DNA from: Strongylocentrotus droebachiensis
Taxonomy: Eukaryota; Echinodermata; Echinoidea; Camarodonta; Strongylocentrotidae
Direction of reading: 5' to 3'
Assembly (NCBI GenBank): GCA_035222895.1
Contig: JAVYIG010000168.1
Location: 744,001 to 808,000, forward strand
DNA: 64,000 bases
A program made the translations under genes and the position numbers. Below, in pieces: positions 24,301-35,360 of this stretch; the stretch's first letter is position 1, and the number at the start of each line of letters is the position of its first letter. The notes under the pieces are model-generated. The model saw nothing but the letters and a program-made list of their open reading frames with translations. It had not been told where the DNA came from and did not search any database.

Positions 24301-27300
24301 TTCCAACATCAGCACATGTGTGAAATACATGTGAATATTCTTTACATCTTGCTTTGTGGTCAAGACAATATATATATATTTGTTTAAACCTACCAGATCA
24401 ACCACTGGTCCATTATGAGCAAGCTATCTGCAAGAGGTCTAAGTCCTCCTGATAAACATTATATTCATATCTTTGCATAAAGGGGCATCACTAGCCCATC
24501 TGGATTGGGATGTGTCAGTCCTCATTTGCTAAAAACTTGGCAAGAATTTTCAAACAAAGAAAAGATTAATAGTAAAATCTGCCACACCCAATTTCTAGTG
24601 ATGCCCCGTCTACCCTCTACAAAAACTTTAAATCACTTTCACAGAAACAAGACTCTAAAATCTACTCACCTCGACCCTCTCATCTGCATAAGACCTTGAC
24701 CGCCTGTTATCACTCTGCTCGAAACTCTCTTGGTACGATTTCATTGGACCTAGCTCTTCGGCCAGGGACTTGGGCTCGTTACTAATGAGGTCATCGTCCA
24801 CTTCAGAGAAGTCTGCTGTGGCATCAAAGTCGATCCTTGATCTTCTGCCGTACCGCCTCCCATCCTTGACATACTTGGGGGATACTTCCTCGTTGATGAG
24901 ATCAGCTGAAGAAAAACAAGATTTTGCTTAAATGCATCTTTTAACATTGTTAAATCTGAGATGCACGGCCCTACATGCTACCAGTGTCTGTGATATGGTG
25001 TAATATTGAAGCCCAAACAAAACCGTGCTTCAAAATGATCAAGTAAAGCCTCAAAAAAGTAAAAGTCTTTGAGTGAACGGTTATACCATACTTGTTTTTC
25101 TGAATAGACTGTAGTGTTATGAAAACCGTTTGGCAAACGCAAAATTTGGTTTCGATTTCCAATCATAAATATCTTGATAATCAGACAGGCGATCGGCTTG
25201 TAAAAGTCATGGGGTTCCTGACTGACCTAAAGGTTTATAATTATCATAGCAGCATGAGCTAAATCCAGGATTTTTTTTCAGAATCTGAGTCAAAATTACA
25301 CAGGATCCCTTTAAACTTCCACTTGAATGAATTTTTCCCTCTTATGACCTGCACTAACCAAGGCATTTGGTATATATCTGTTTCAGATATTTGAGTAATT
25401 TCTTTGTTATGCAACATTTGGCATGCATTAGCTTTTGAGTTGGACAAGTTTGACCATACAGGTAGGCCCTTTTTAATATATTTAAATTAGTAGGGCATAC
25501 CTGTTTGTCAATGCCCAGTATTAAACAGCTTACTGCATTCACCTGTTGCAATTGATTTCAATACAGGCCGGTAGTTGGAATGCAAATTGCTTAAATTGGG
25601 TGTTGTTGCATGGATAAATGTCTGCCTGACCTGGCAATAATTAATGTATGTGTACAATACCTGGTATGCAAATATGCATTCTGACTACGGAATCCAATAA
25701 CTTGTGACAGGTGAAAGCAACAATTCCTCATTCGGGCAAATGTTCATGTACATAAATTTGAATACATAGCGAATTAGCATATTCTTCAAAATTGACAGAG
25801 CTAATAGGCCATTTTCGTAATGTAACCAAATTTAATGCATAAGTCTTTGTGTAGTGCCTCAATACATATTATTTCATTCACCTGAAAAGAATAATAGTAT
25901 TTCAATACACAGAATCCGAACTGCATACATAAGTTGTTGCCAGGTTGGACAAATATTATGGCTTGACCTACGTAGCAACAGTTAATATATGCAGTTGCAT
26001 TCTGACTATTGAAATACTATTATTCCTAACAGGTGAACGAAATAATTTGTATTGAGGCACTTCACAAAGACGTATGCATTAAATTTGGTTACATTACGAA
26101 AATGGCCTATTGCATGCATCATGATAATTACCTGTGTGAGATGCCAGGATCACAAGAAGGCAACCATTTTGCAAAGGCACGTTTGAATTACAATAGCCAA
26201 TCATTATGCAATACCACATCCCTTGTATACAGGATATGTGCCACTCTAGGCCATTTTTTAATTCAAATTTGATTCATGCCTCCTTGTTAAATGCCTAGTA
26301 AAGACCTTTTATATTCTATTTTCAATGTATTTGCATTGTCAGAATGCAGATTACACACATTACGTGTAAGTGTTGCTAGGTTGGACAAGCTTAACTGTTT
26401 GCCCCACCCTACAATGCCTAATGTATGCAATCAACATTCTGATTACTGAGATAAAATCATTCTCATCATATAATTGATTGATTCCATGACATTTGCTCCG
26501 GCGACAATTGCTCCGCTGTAAATTTCATACACTAATCGAATGGCTAACTTCAACCCTGGATTCAACACTATACCCTACCCTAAACCTAACCCTAAACCTA
26601 ACATAAAACCCTATTGAAACCCTAACCCTAACCCTACATCTTAGACGAAATAAAGCCCGGAGCAATTGTCGCAGGAGCAAATGTCGTGTCACCAATTGAT
26701 TGCCACTAGGCAGATGTGTACAACTTTAAATACATTACAAAACTGGCACATCCTATGAACATGGTGACCCCTTCTTACTATGAAAGGAGGTCAAGAGCAA
26801 AGGGAAACGCAAACTTCAGAGACATTGTTTCTCTCGTTGAATACTCAAAAAAGTAAAAGTTTCAAAACTTTTAAAAATAGACTCAGTGTTTTATAATAGA
26901 TCTATCCCCCCCCCCCCTCTTTTTCCTTTGTAGTTGCCGTTGTTGTTAAAAAACACTTCTTAAAGCATCAAATTAGCACATTTTTTAAACCTCAGAGTTT
27001 TGTATTACAATGTTGAATATACGAGAGATTCTTTTTCAAACATAGCGATTCAAATGAAGAACAGCAAATTAGGTTAGAGGCAAATTAGGTTAAAGAGGGA
27101 AACATTTCGGTCTTGATATACATCGATCTTCTTCAGCAAAATTACCTGAATCTTGGAAGCTTCCCATACTATACTCCTGATCAATATCAGTCCCTACTTC
27201 TACACCATCTAGATCAACAGTTGATGATAGCACCATCACAAAGGCTTCTTTGAAGGTGTCAAAGTCAACCTGTATAAAGTAAAGGTGAACATGAATAATG

Positions 27301-28261
27301 ATGACTTCATTTTAGGTTCCTGTGAATTCTTATTTTGTTTGGGGGAGGGGGAGGGGGGGGGGGGCGGGTAGAGAAGAAACACCTTGATTTCACTGAGATT
27401 ACTAAGTGTACTTGGGTTTTATATCATAATTTAAGTTAACACCTTGCAAAAATATTACTGAAAGAAGTCTTCAAACTTGATTCATTCAAATCTCATTCAT
27501 ATATGGGACTTGGGTAAAAAATAAGCCGAGTTTGCAGTAACAACATTATAGCTTGACATGAATCATGATAATTTACAACAAAGCAGAGTTTGAAGTCCTG
27601 CCGATTAATGTTCCTAATCAAACCAGGGGAGTGTTTCACAAAGACTAAGATCAACTTTAAGTTGGACTTAACTATGGCAGGCTGTTCATGTACCAATCGT
27701 GGTCACAAATCTACAGAATTCACATTTTTTTAAAGTTAATTATTGCAGGAAAAAATATAATCTAAAGATCATAATTGAGAGACAAATGGTGAGAGCAACA
27801 AGTGGCATGAACGGCCTGCCATAATTAAGTCTAACTTAAAGTCAACCTTAGTCTTTGTGAAACACTCCCCAGGTGCCCACTAATAAAGACAGGTCAACAC
27901 TACAAATGTATGTTTCCTATGAATGACCATACTGAATCCACAATCCAGACCAACATACAAGTATGCTTGTTTGATTGCTTTTATTTGTATGAGATGAAGA
28001 TATCTACAAGATACACTGTTGTCTTATTTTTCACTACATTCTTATTCATCTACCACTCCTTCTACCATATGCACTCACCGTCTTTGAGGTATCATTCCCA
28101 AGGAGGTGCTCCAGCAGGAGATCTACCTGCCCCTCCAGCTGCAGCTTTGAGCACAGGTCTGTCAGCGCCGCTGCACCAATGCGACCATGGCCCTCGGTAT
28201 CAACGCCGGCAAACAGCTCCTTGAGTTGCGACACATAAACATCTTCATCCGACTCATCCAT
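7945..28261 (-). CDS. NIN: Ninein / ninein-like centrosomal microtubule-anchoring protein
   Basis: A centrosomal scaffold that in vertebrates anchors microtubule minus ends at the mother-centriole appendages. Coding exons, 5' to 3': 28079-28261, 27146-27269, 24670-24905, 24028-24148, 23510-23673, 22791-23074, 22256-22328, 21411-21559, 20168-20308, 19570-19744, 18646-18762, 18090-18182, 17227-17410, 16666-16794, 15257-16278, 14477-14704, 13448-13561, 12948-13031, 9988-10113, 9562-9630, 9032-9340, 7945-8130. They total 4311 nt, 1436 residues, with every junction in phase; human NINL is about 1380 and NIN about 2090. The start MDESDEDVYVSQLKELF matches human MDEVEQ..RLKELF. Degenerate EF-hands lie at residues 10-60 and 230-270; a canonical one, DRDEDGKVGFEE, is at about 286-297; more EF-like units run to 440. 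KYVKDGRRYGRRS (about 113) is a ninein hallmark. Long coiled coils fill about 430-1420, including a single 340-residue exon. The end, LLKELYVENSKLQ to ILKKVCPAAV, aligns with the vertebrate C-terminus. Small extra exons in long introns cannot be excluded. Confidence 0.93.
8679..9004. mobile_element. GC-rich inverted-repeat element in the last ninein intron
   Basis: Perfect inverted ends GCTATGGTCACAAA (8679-8692) and its complement (8991-9004) enclose about 300 bp built of GC-rich palindromic words such as GCCGAGCGGC, CGGCGGCCG and GGGCGG. This is in sharp contrast to the AT-rich surroundings. No open frame is conserved. It is a non-autonomous DNA element by structure; the family is not recognised. 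Confidence 0.65.
10379..10548. mobile_element. MITE-like element with GGGCCCTGTAAC ends
   Basis: A 170-bp element in the ninein intron between exons 9988-10113 and 12948-13031. The left end GGGCCCTGTAACATTGC pairs with the right end complement GGGTCCTGTAACACAGG, and AAAGGTTTG / AGGTTTGCAATC blocks follow inside. It resembles the nearby 10990-11122 element in its GGGCCC start. Confidence 0.6.
10990..11122. mobile_element. Short MITE with GGGCCCC(G/T)TCTTATA ends
   Basis: A 133-bp foldback: the left end GGGCCCCGTCTTATACAGAG matches the complement of the right end, GGGCCCCTTCTTATAAAGAG, at 18 of 20 positions. It lies in the same intron as the 10379-10548 element, which has a related terminus. 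It is non-coding. Confidence 0.65.
11123..12947 (-). other. Long ninein intron without recognised elements
   Basis: I see no coding exon here. The sequence is AT-rich and includes a T-rich and poly-G stretch near 11460-11515. Both flanking ninein exons end and begin in phase 0, so an unseen alternative exon of 3n length would not disturb the frame. Confidence 0.4.
14157..14453. mobile_element. Inverted-repeat MITE with arms of about 85 bp
   Basis: The left end GGGTGGTATTCTCGAAAGC and the right end complement GGGTGGTTTTCTCGAAAGC begin two arms that stay alignable for about 85 bp, including TATGGAATGCCAAGTGTCCA in both. A TTTG lies on each side (14153-14156 and 14454-14457), a possible target duplication. 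It sits 23 bp from the ninein exon at 14477-14704. Confidence 0.75.
14753..14998. mobile_element. MITE-like element with CAGTGACACAAA ends
   Basis: Ends GGGTTCAGTGACACAAA and, as complement, GGGGTCAGTGACACAAAC, both followed by GACGTAACTCCA. A third internal CAGTGACACAAA (about 14925) suggests an internal partial duplication. It is non-coding, in the intron between ninein exons 14477-14704 and 15257-16278. Confidence 0.65.
16965..17065 (-). mobile_element. 3' tail of a CR1/L2-like LINE
   Basis: A run of CAATT/ATTCA repeats followed by TTTATTTTGCAATATAAA is the usual end of a minus-strand CR1/L2-type LINE, read as (TTGAAT)n at its 3' terminus. Only the UTR end is present; no reverse transcriptase remains. 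Confidence 0.45.
17469..17580 (+). mobile_element. SINE 3' fragment with (ATT)n tail
   Basis: GGCAGCCGTGCTAAAGCCAG matches the body of the SINE at 38995-39286 (GGCAGCTAGGCTAAAGCCAG, read on the minus strand). Here it ends in ATGAGCGCTATACAAGAACC followed by about ten ATT repeats. The tRNA-like head is missing, so this is a 5'-truncated copy in a ninein intron. Confidence 0.6.
20724..20890. repeat. GA-rich microsatellite
   Basis: Nearly pure purine (GAGA / GGAAG) sequence on the plus strand in a ninein intron. It is low-complexity and has no coding meaning in either strand. Confidence 0.8.
21060..21338. repeat. CT-rich microsatellite with CTCAAT sub-repeats
   Basis: A long CT-rich tract 73 bp downstream of the ninein exon at 21411-21559. 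It contains three exact CTCAATCCT units, then about 18 CT dinucleotides and CTC triplets. On the ninein sense strand it reads as a polypurine GA tract. Confidence 0.8.
22113..22228. repeat. 116-bp imperfect palindrome in a ninein intron
   Basis: GACTGCT at the left pairs with AGCAGTC at the right. The centre, ATCCTGCCATG against CATGGCAGGAT, forms a near-perfect stem with a loop of only a few bases, and GGCTC..GGGATGT blocks pair in between. It ends 28 bp from the donor side of exon 22256-22328. It looks like a foldback MITE. Confidence 0.65.
25380..26475. mobile_element. Cluster of related palindromic elements; best copy 25803-26111
   Basis: 25803-26111 is a foldback whose two arms, each about 115 bp, are roughly 90% identical (AATAGGCCATTTTCGTAATG and its complement at the ends). 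Its centre, with GCCAGGTTGGACAAA and GCATTCTGAC words, recurs in diverged form at about 25540-25740 and 26320-26460. The whole kilobase therefore looks like three tandem or nested members of one palindromic family in a ninein intron. Confidence 0.7.
26481..26693. mobile_element. hAT-like MITE with telomere-like core
   Basis: Inverted ends GACATTTGCTCCGGCGACAA and, as complement, GACATTTGCTCCTGCGACAA, followed by TTGCTCCG. Flanking AATTGATTG occurs at 26472-26480 and 26694-26702, giving an 8-9 bp duplication typical of hAT elements. The core (about 26569-26636) is a degenerate array of CCCTAA and CCTAAA words. It has no coding capacity. Confidence 0.7.
27626..27870. mobile_element. MITE with inverted repeats of about 65 bp
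   Basis: The left end GGGGAGTGTTTCACAAAGAC and the complement of the right end are identical over the first 24 bp. The arms stay alignable, with TTTAAGTT, GACTTAA and TATGGCAGGC blocks, for about 65 bp. It lies in the first coding intron of ninein. The superfamily is unknown. Confidence 0.8.
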
Positions 28262-28342
28262 GGTGATAGATGGTGGAGGTGGTGGTGGTAGTGGTAGTAG
28301 GGGTAAATCCTTGTTCCCTCTTCCAGGAGTGATTTTTTTTAT
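28262..28342 (-). other. NIN: 5' UTR portion of the ninein start exon
   Basis: The ATG at 28259-28261 is preceded by 81 nt that run back to a splice acceptor (CTGTCTAG before 28342). This leader contains a CCACCA trinucleotide run. The presence of the acceptor implies at least one upstream non-coding exon. Confidence 0.6.
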
Positions 28343-28346
28343 CTAG

Positions 28347-31300
28347 ACAGAGAGAAAAACATGGTATGAAAGAAAGAAACTTATACAAAAAAGAATGAAA
28401 ATCACTTTCATATCAAATCCAAGATATAAATACACATTACATCACCATTCTAATATCTCTATCACTATTCTACACAAGGAAATTTAATTTCATGTGTGAT
28501 TTACGGTAAGTTTGAAATATGATTGCATTGGTCATTAACAATAAAATTCATAACATAATGTAGATAGCTGGTGCTGAAGTTGTATCACAAAATATGTATA
28601 TATTTAATAGAGCTTTTTCCAAACAGACAGCATATCAGACAGTAGTCATCGTGGTTGAAGATTCATATTTACAGATAACAATGTTTGTTACAATCACACA
28701 AAGGTCGATCTCTTAAACAAAATACTTGATGCTATCTAACACAGACACAAACTTGTTTGGGGCAGAACAGGCTTGCAGTGAAATGGTTTCTCACTTCTTG
28801 CAGATCAATAAATCCTAGACCATAGCTAAGAAAAGCATGCATGATTGATTAGGCATTGCTTCTCTCAGGAATGCCCCTTTTGTACATTGCAGGATTGCTT
28901 TGAGAGTGTTTCTTGTGAACAGCCAAGGATAGATCAATAAATTGATCAAACTTTACTCGAGATTACAATCTAGTTTTTCAATTACAGATTGATCAAGCGA
29001 TCTATTTACTGGGTGTAAGCTACAAATATGTTTAAACAATTGAAATTTCTCCCAGGAAGCATTAAATTTATTTTTTTTAAATGTATTTTTACTATGTTTA
29101 GCATCATATTTGGGCATATTTAGCAATTTTTGTCACAGCACGCAATATCTCACAAGCAATGTTAATCTTAACACTTGACTGAGATTGAGATCAAGCGTGA
29201 CTGATCAGAGTAGTCATCCTTAGACTGGAACTGAGTGTGTTCTCTGAACTAGCTTCCATCTGATGAATAATAGATGGTGTCTAAACAGCCAATCAATGCA
29301 AGGATGTCCTGATCTTAACACACCTATTATACCATCCAGTATCTATTCAAGGAATATATTGATTGATTTCAGGTGTTTTGTGTACTGAGTCTTTGTTGGA
29401 TTTAACACAGCGTCTCCTTTAAAATGACTTCTGTTCCAACAACCGAGTTGGTTAATATGTTATCACGATGTAAACTGGTACACCAAGGGGCGTCTCATAT
29501 ACATTATTAATGAAAGGAATTCTGTTGGTTTTTGATGTATCAAAGTAAAACCCTAGCCACAGATTGATTACAAAAAAAGCACAAATTAAAAAAAATATTA
29601 TAAAATACTCTAAATAAAATCCAATGTGTACAGTATGTTATACTGCCAATCTTGGTATTTTCAGTGGAGGGAAAAAATGATTAAAAAAGAAAAGAGTTAT
29701 ACTCAAGTAACCATGGCAAATACCTGATTGCTTTACAACATGACAAAGTGATCATTCTTTGCACTTCAGAATGCAGCTATACTAATTATAAATCACATTT
29801 CAAATCACAGACAGTATTATCTCCCTTTGTGAAAGAAATACACATATAACGCTCTGTTAACCTGTATTCCGAGCAGTATCAAGGGAAAGCAGGGGGGGGG
29901 GGGGGCATCTATCTATTTTTTATCTATTACCTGTGCTGCATTCAGAGCTAGTAACAGGACACAAAAAAACAGGACAAGGTTGAGCATCTATTGTGTCTAC
30001 CTACAGGTATTTTCAATTCAGCCCTTAATAACCTATTTTCACACCAAAGGTATAATGGTAAAGGGATTAATATGGGAAGTACAATTGGATTATACAGGTA
30101 ACAGGATGTGCAGGGTCTGGGATTAAGGGGCTTACAAAAAAAAGTTTCTACATCCTGTTCAATCAGAGACATGAATGTTTTTTCTCAGGACATGTACATG
30201 TACATGGATTGAAATGCTATGCATACCATAAGAATCTTTTAAAGGTTTGATTACCGGTATCTGACTTTAAACAAGTAGCAATCACCAAGAAGCCCTGTTT
30301 ACACAAGTCTGTATAAAATAATATATAGCCAGTGCTTTGCAGATTAAATACTCAATTGGTGAAAAATTAATACATATTAACTACTGTTTGTTCCGAGAAT
30401 GATAACATCAGTTTTATAGAATTATTCAAAAGTTGAACATTTATTTTTGTTATCATTGATTTTTCTTCTTCAGTACCATAAACAAGGCATGGATACATTT
30501 ATGACATCTATTTAGTTTGTCTGCTTACTGATACATGTACTTTAGAAGCTTATCTACATGTAGATCTAGATCGTCTCCTCCATATTTGAAAGAGGTTTCC
30601 ATACTGACCTTGTTGTATATTGAATAATGCTGTTGATAAAAAATCGATTGATTCCAAGGGGGTTGTTTAAATATTTATTCTTCTATAGATTGTTGTCTCT
30701 CCGGACAAATGTTTAACAGAGTGTATCCAAAGCTTTCAGTATTTGCACTTTGCTGGTTTTCTTTGCAATTTCATGAAGAAGTCAATGAAGTTAACACCTT
30801 TCCTCTCTGATCAAACAAGCTATAGCCCCTACATGTACATGTAAATTGATTGATTGATAGATAAGATTATCAACAACAGAGGGTGCAGACAGTTACTGGT
30901 AATATATCATGCTTGTCCTCAGAAATATGTGATTCACGACTTTTTTAAAAATATTATTTTCTTAAGAAATATATAAATCAATAGTCCTTTATTTATAGGT
31001 GTAGGAGAAAAATACTTGAATATGATATGCCTATAAGTTGACAACTTAGAATAAAAACAACAAAACAAGGAAGGAACTTTTACAAGAAAAGATAATGGTA
31101 TCACTTTACAAAAAGCTTAAGATTGGACTTTAAAACATAACATAAAATCTTGTGCGAAGCCTTGATATGCTTACAATCTGAACAAACAACATGACTGATA
31201 TCGGATATTGCTTGGATTTCATGGCTGGGTCCAAAGGATCACTTACAGGTGCTTGGTCATGGGATCACTTTTATGTGCCGATCAGTGAAACATGATCGCC

Positions 31301-33330
31301 CACCTGAGAAGGTGCTATTAGAAGATGTCAACACCTAAGCATCTGATTGCCATGGTGACCAGTTGTCTACTTCCACACACAATTCGGCTAGTTATCTTGT
31401 GTTGATGGAAGTTTTGAAATAAAATTACACAGAGCTTCTAGTGTCTCTACCTTCATATACTGATAACAAAATAGATGTGCATTAAAACATTGTTTGTTGC
31501 CAGGGTTCTAAATTCTATGCTTTCAAAATATAATAAACTGTGGAATTAACTACAAATATACAATGAGAGGCTTAACAGCTAACAAAAGATAACAATTCTT
31601 TGTGTGAAGAGTAAAACACTAGACTTGATTAATATCACTGTACTAGCAATCTCACCTACAATGTATGAAGCTATCAGCAACTTAAACAAGTCCTATTCCA
31701 CTTTGATTCAGCCTGGGCTGCATGCGGGTATACCATCTTACCAGAAGTTGAGGATGAAATGCAATAAACTACACATACCGGTACTCCACAAGTACTCTCA
31801 CATCTCTTGAACACAAACAACACACACAACCTAATTTCAGCCTTACATGTACCTCAATATGCAGATGATACAATCTTGTCCGCATAATAAAGATTCTTCT
31901 CGATAGTTGACATTTTAGAAATAATCTTGTTTCAACAACCAGAACCTTCTCCCTTTTTTTGTTGTTGGCAGGGGTGGGGGGGGGGGGGGATGGAGAGGCA
32001 AGGGCCTCCCCCTCCCCCCCCCCCCTGATCCACAACGTGTTGGCGGGAAAACTGCAACTAATATCCCCCTTCTTTTCTTCTTTATTTCCTTCCCTTTATC
32101 TCCTCTTTTACTTTTTTCTTTCCCTTTTCTTCCTTCTCTCTTATTTTTTTGATGGGGGGGGGGGGGGATGCAACAGCCTGGGGGTAAGGCCCTTTTGCCC
32201 CCACCCCCCCCCCCGATCTCCTCTTTTTCTTTGCCTTCTCAATAATACCATTGACACTTCACGCTTTGACTCTTTGCAAGTATTCAGTACATCTATTAAC
32301 AGATGCCCCAGGCATAATCTGGTAGGCCTATACGAATCAAGGAAATTAAATCAATAACATTATGTGCTTCATGCTACATGGAACTGGAAGCCCCTAAAAA
32401 GACACATGACCAAACTTAAAATCAATGTATTGGGAGACGCACAAAAAACTACACTAGTGTACAAATGAATTATTGATCTTCCAAAAAAAAAATCATTTCT
32501 CAGACAAGAATGTTTTCAGTATTGAAGGAAGGAAATCAGAATAAGGTTCTGTATATATTCAAAAGAGAATTTCATTGTTAGAATTTGTTAAACTCTATAT
32601 TTATCAACATTACTTCAAGTCTTACACATAGGGTTGATCGGCGCCTACCCTACCCAAATCAGAGGCTAACGAACGAAAGAGACATAAATTTAGGTCTACT
32701 GTAAAGTCTGTAGCTGGTGACCGTGATGTAGAAAGATATTTTCCATAGGATTTTAAATGTTGTTAACGTGTTACCCCTGCCCCCAGCCCAGGCCACGCTA
32801 ATGCTTTGAGTTTGAATATCATATGATTACAATTCATTTGTTGTCAATGTCATCATGATTGGGAGAGATTTCCCATGATTGTTGGTAAAACAAGAGATCT
32901 AGATCTAGTCTCTGTAAAAAAATCCCACACATTCCGACTCTCACTGGTCTCTGCATTCTGGTTACCGGTACCTTTTTTTATTTTACTCATCCAAAGGCCA
33001 AAGCAAAGAGACTTCCAAGTTCCAGTCTAGTCTCACTCTCAGCAGAAATTATAGTATTTATATACCCCGACGAAATAGACTAGATTTTTCTGTGTCCAAC
33101 CCTTAAACCAGTACAGTAGATTTACAATACATTATCATTATGCACTAACATCGATGGAGAACATGCCGATGCCTTGGTGGTGGTCACAGGCCAAACCGCT
33201 CTACTGTATGCCTCACTCGCACCGCACACATTGCAATGGTTAATCGCTCAAGTCCGCTGTTATCGGAGAAAATTCACACAGTTTACACACTGCAAAAACA
33301 AGTTTAAACAGCATAATTTACAAAACTTAC
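28347..33330 (-). other. First ninein intron (about 5 kb)
   Basis: No coding exon is visible. It contains poly(G)/poly(C) runs near 29892, 31976, 32018, 32154 and 32204, several GATTGATT clusters (for example 30850) and a short element at about 32640-32690 shared with the CDKAL1 first intron. Otherwise it is unremarkable AT-rich sequence. Confidence 0.45.
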
Positions 33331-33490
33331 CACACAGCTGGATTATTGTTGTTGCAATCCACGGTAATTTGGCGTTTTTTGTTCATTCATATAGCAAGTT
33401 TTCCATGTTTCCTAGAATTTTACTGCTCAGATTGTCGCAGTCGTGGTATTCCGTGAGTTGGATGATTCATAGCGTCTGTAGATATTGTTG
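33331..33490 (-). other. NIN: Candidate non-coding first exon of ninein
   Basis: A good donor, CTGTGTG|GTAAGTTTTG on the minus strand, ends at 33331, the right distance and strand to splice to the acceptor at 28342. The transcription start is not visible; about 33.49 kb is a guess, just below an E-box palindrome. This is inference from splice signals only. Confidence 0.45.
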
Positions 33491-33499
33491 TTGGCATAG

Positions 33500-33509
33500 G
33501 TCACGTGAC
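33500..33509. promoter_or_regulatory. Palindromic E-box GTCACGTGAC near the ninein start
   Basis: A perfect 10-bp palindrome containing CACGTG, the binding core of USF/MITF/TFEB-type bHLH-zip factors, lies immediately upstream of the candidate first exon. Occupancy is unknown. Confidence 0.4.
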
Positions 33510-34429
33510 AGGGGTCATTGAATAGGCCGTGCACCCAAGCGTAGCTCGATGATGATTTGAAAAGAACACTTCAATGAATGGGATCAGCCCGGGGGATAAG
33601 CTCAAGAAGTCCTGGTTTTTGTTTGTTACCGTTAGATCGAGTGTGAGATAGATTTCAGCCCGAGAGGATGTCATGTTCCTTTTTCTCGCTTCATAAAAAT
33701 GATGTTCTTCGTACTACTGTAAACTAACAAATGCGTCTTTGGAGGATTTGTATGTTTTTTTTTAAAGATGACACTCTTCTGTTTGTATCTTGTATTAATT
33801 AATGTTATCATATACTGTCATCATTTTGAGGGGGGGCGGGGGCGAGGGGAACATAATCTTTCATATCATGGCAACACTACCAGAAGAAGGGTCGATAACA
33901 GACTAATTAACAACAAAGTGTGTATCTATATTTATGAACAATTGGGAAGGGGTTGGTCGAAAATTATATATGAATTTGTGATTTGGCATATAAATATCAT
34001 CAATAAAAACATATAAGCACCTGGTAATATATTTGTTATCAAATTGTTTAATTGCTATCCGCCCTCCCTTGTGTTTGTCAGGTTTTATCGTTTGATCGAG
34101 TGTGAGATAGATTTCAATGCCCAAATAATGCAGTTCAACCACTTTTAACTGGAACATTTTAGTTTCTTTCTCTGATAAAGATTGACAGGGTCTACCTTAA
34201 CTGATCATGTAGACATGTTTTCGTACGTTATAGAAATTCTACAAATTCATCATTATTTTCCTCTTCTTCATTCTCCTCTTTTTCTTCTTCTCCTTCTTCT
34301 TTTTCTTCTTGTACTTAATATCATTTCTATCACTCAGTTTAATGTTGTTATTATTATTATTATCTTTAATAAGTAGTTCTTTTAATTTTCTTATCTGTCT
34401 GTAAATATTACTATTTTAACTTATTAATT

Positions 34430-34580
34430 TTATACATGTCTGTAAGGGACCCCACTGGAAATAAGCTCTCGAGCTTTCGTGGGTTATCCTGTTCAAGCTG
34501 ACTTATTTTTGATCTGTTATTATTGTATATTGTTGTATGTTGGAAGCTTGTCGAATAAAAATCAATCAATCAATCAATCA
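34430..34580 (+). mobile_element. 3' end of a CR1/L2-like LINE with ATCA tail
   Basis: GGGACCCCACTGGAAATAAG, then CTCGAGCTTTCGTGGGTTA and AATAAAAATCAATCAATCA form the typical 3' UTR and tetranucleotide tail of CR1/L2-group LINEs. Only the terminal about 150 bp is recognisable. Confidence 0.6.
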
Positions 34581-34704
34581 TGCCTGTGTAGATACCTTAG
34601 AACAGGGTCAAACATTTTCGCTGACGGTCATGATCTGAAGGCCATGAAGGTCCGAAGCAAGGGATGCCATATTCGCGCCAAAATTCTTTGCATCATTCAG
34701 TTTC

Positions 34705-35360
34705 TTCAGTTTCAAGTTTTTTATTTCTGCATTTTCCATAAACAATAACAAAAATAACAATGAATACATTTTAGCAATATAATGATAAGTAATACAAGTA
34801 GTAATTCATATAAATAAATAAATATAAATAATCAATAGTACAATTAATCGTATTTGAAAAGAAAGAAAAGGGGGAGAATGCAGAAGACCGATATCGTAAG
34901 CAGAGCTTGAAATGATACCGGCCTTACAAAAGAAGGAGAGGAGACAGGAAGAAAGAGCGGGTGAAGAGAGTGCTGTGCAAAGTGAAGAGTGCACTGCGCG
35001 AGCTCCTCAATCTATCAAAATAATTTCCTTTTTATATACAAATAAACAATGAATATTAAAACAAAATACATGTAGTATATTATGACCAGAATATAATTTT
35101 CATACCTTATCAATAAATATTCTTTCATCTTCACTTTAAAGGAAACAAGTGTTGTACATAATTTTAATGTTATAAGCAAGGAGTTCCACACATCGGGTCC
35201 ATTGTGTCTTATTGATTTTTGTGCCAAAACAATTTTAGGGTTAGTTAAATGAAAATCCATAGAGTGCCTCGTGGGGTACGAATGTACATTAACATTATGA
35301 ATATAAAAATCATGAAAGGACTTAGGAAGTAAGTTGGAGACATATTTATACATAAAAATA
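34705..35360 (-). mobile_element. Truncated CR1/L2-like LINE: end of ORF2 and 3' UTR
   Basis: The minus strand at 35015-35353 encodes 112 residues with HSYPTRHSMDFHL and KSIRHNGPDVWNSL, which match the well-known C-terminal end of CR1/L2-type reverse transcriptase proteins (HxYxTR and SIRxxGPxxWNSL). The downstream UTR includes AAGCAGAGCTTG, shared with the fragment at 40450-40830, and ends near an AATAAA. The reverse transcriptase core and endonuclease are absent, so it is 5'-truncated. Confidence 0.75.

Noticed and set aside
26569-26636. Interstitial telomere or chromosome fusion point
   Set aside because: The CCCTAA words are degenerate, short and entirely inside a small transposon with its own target duplication.
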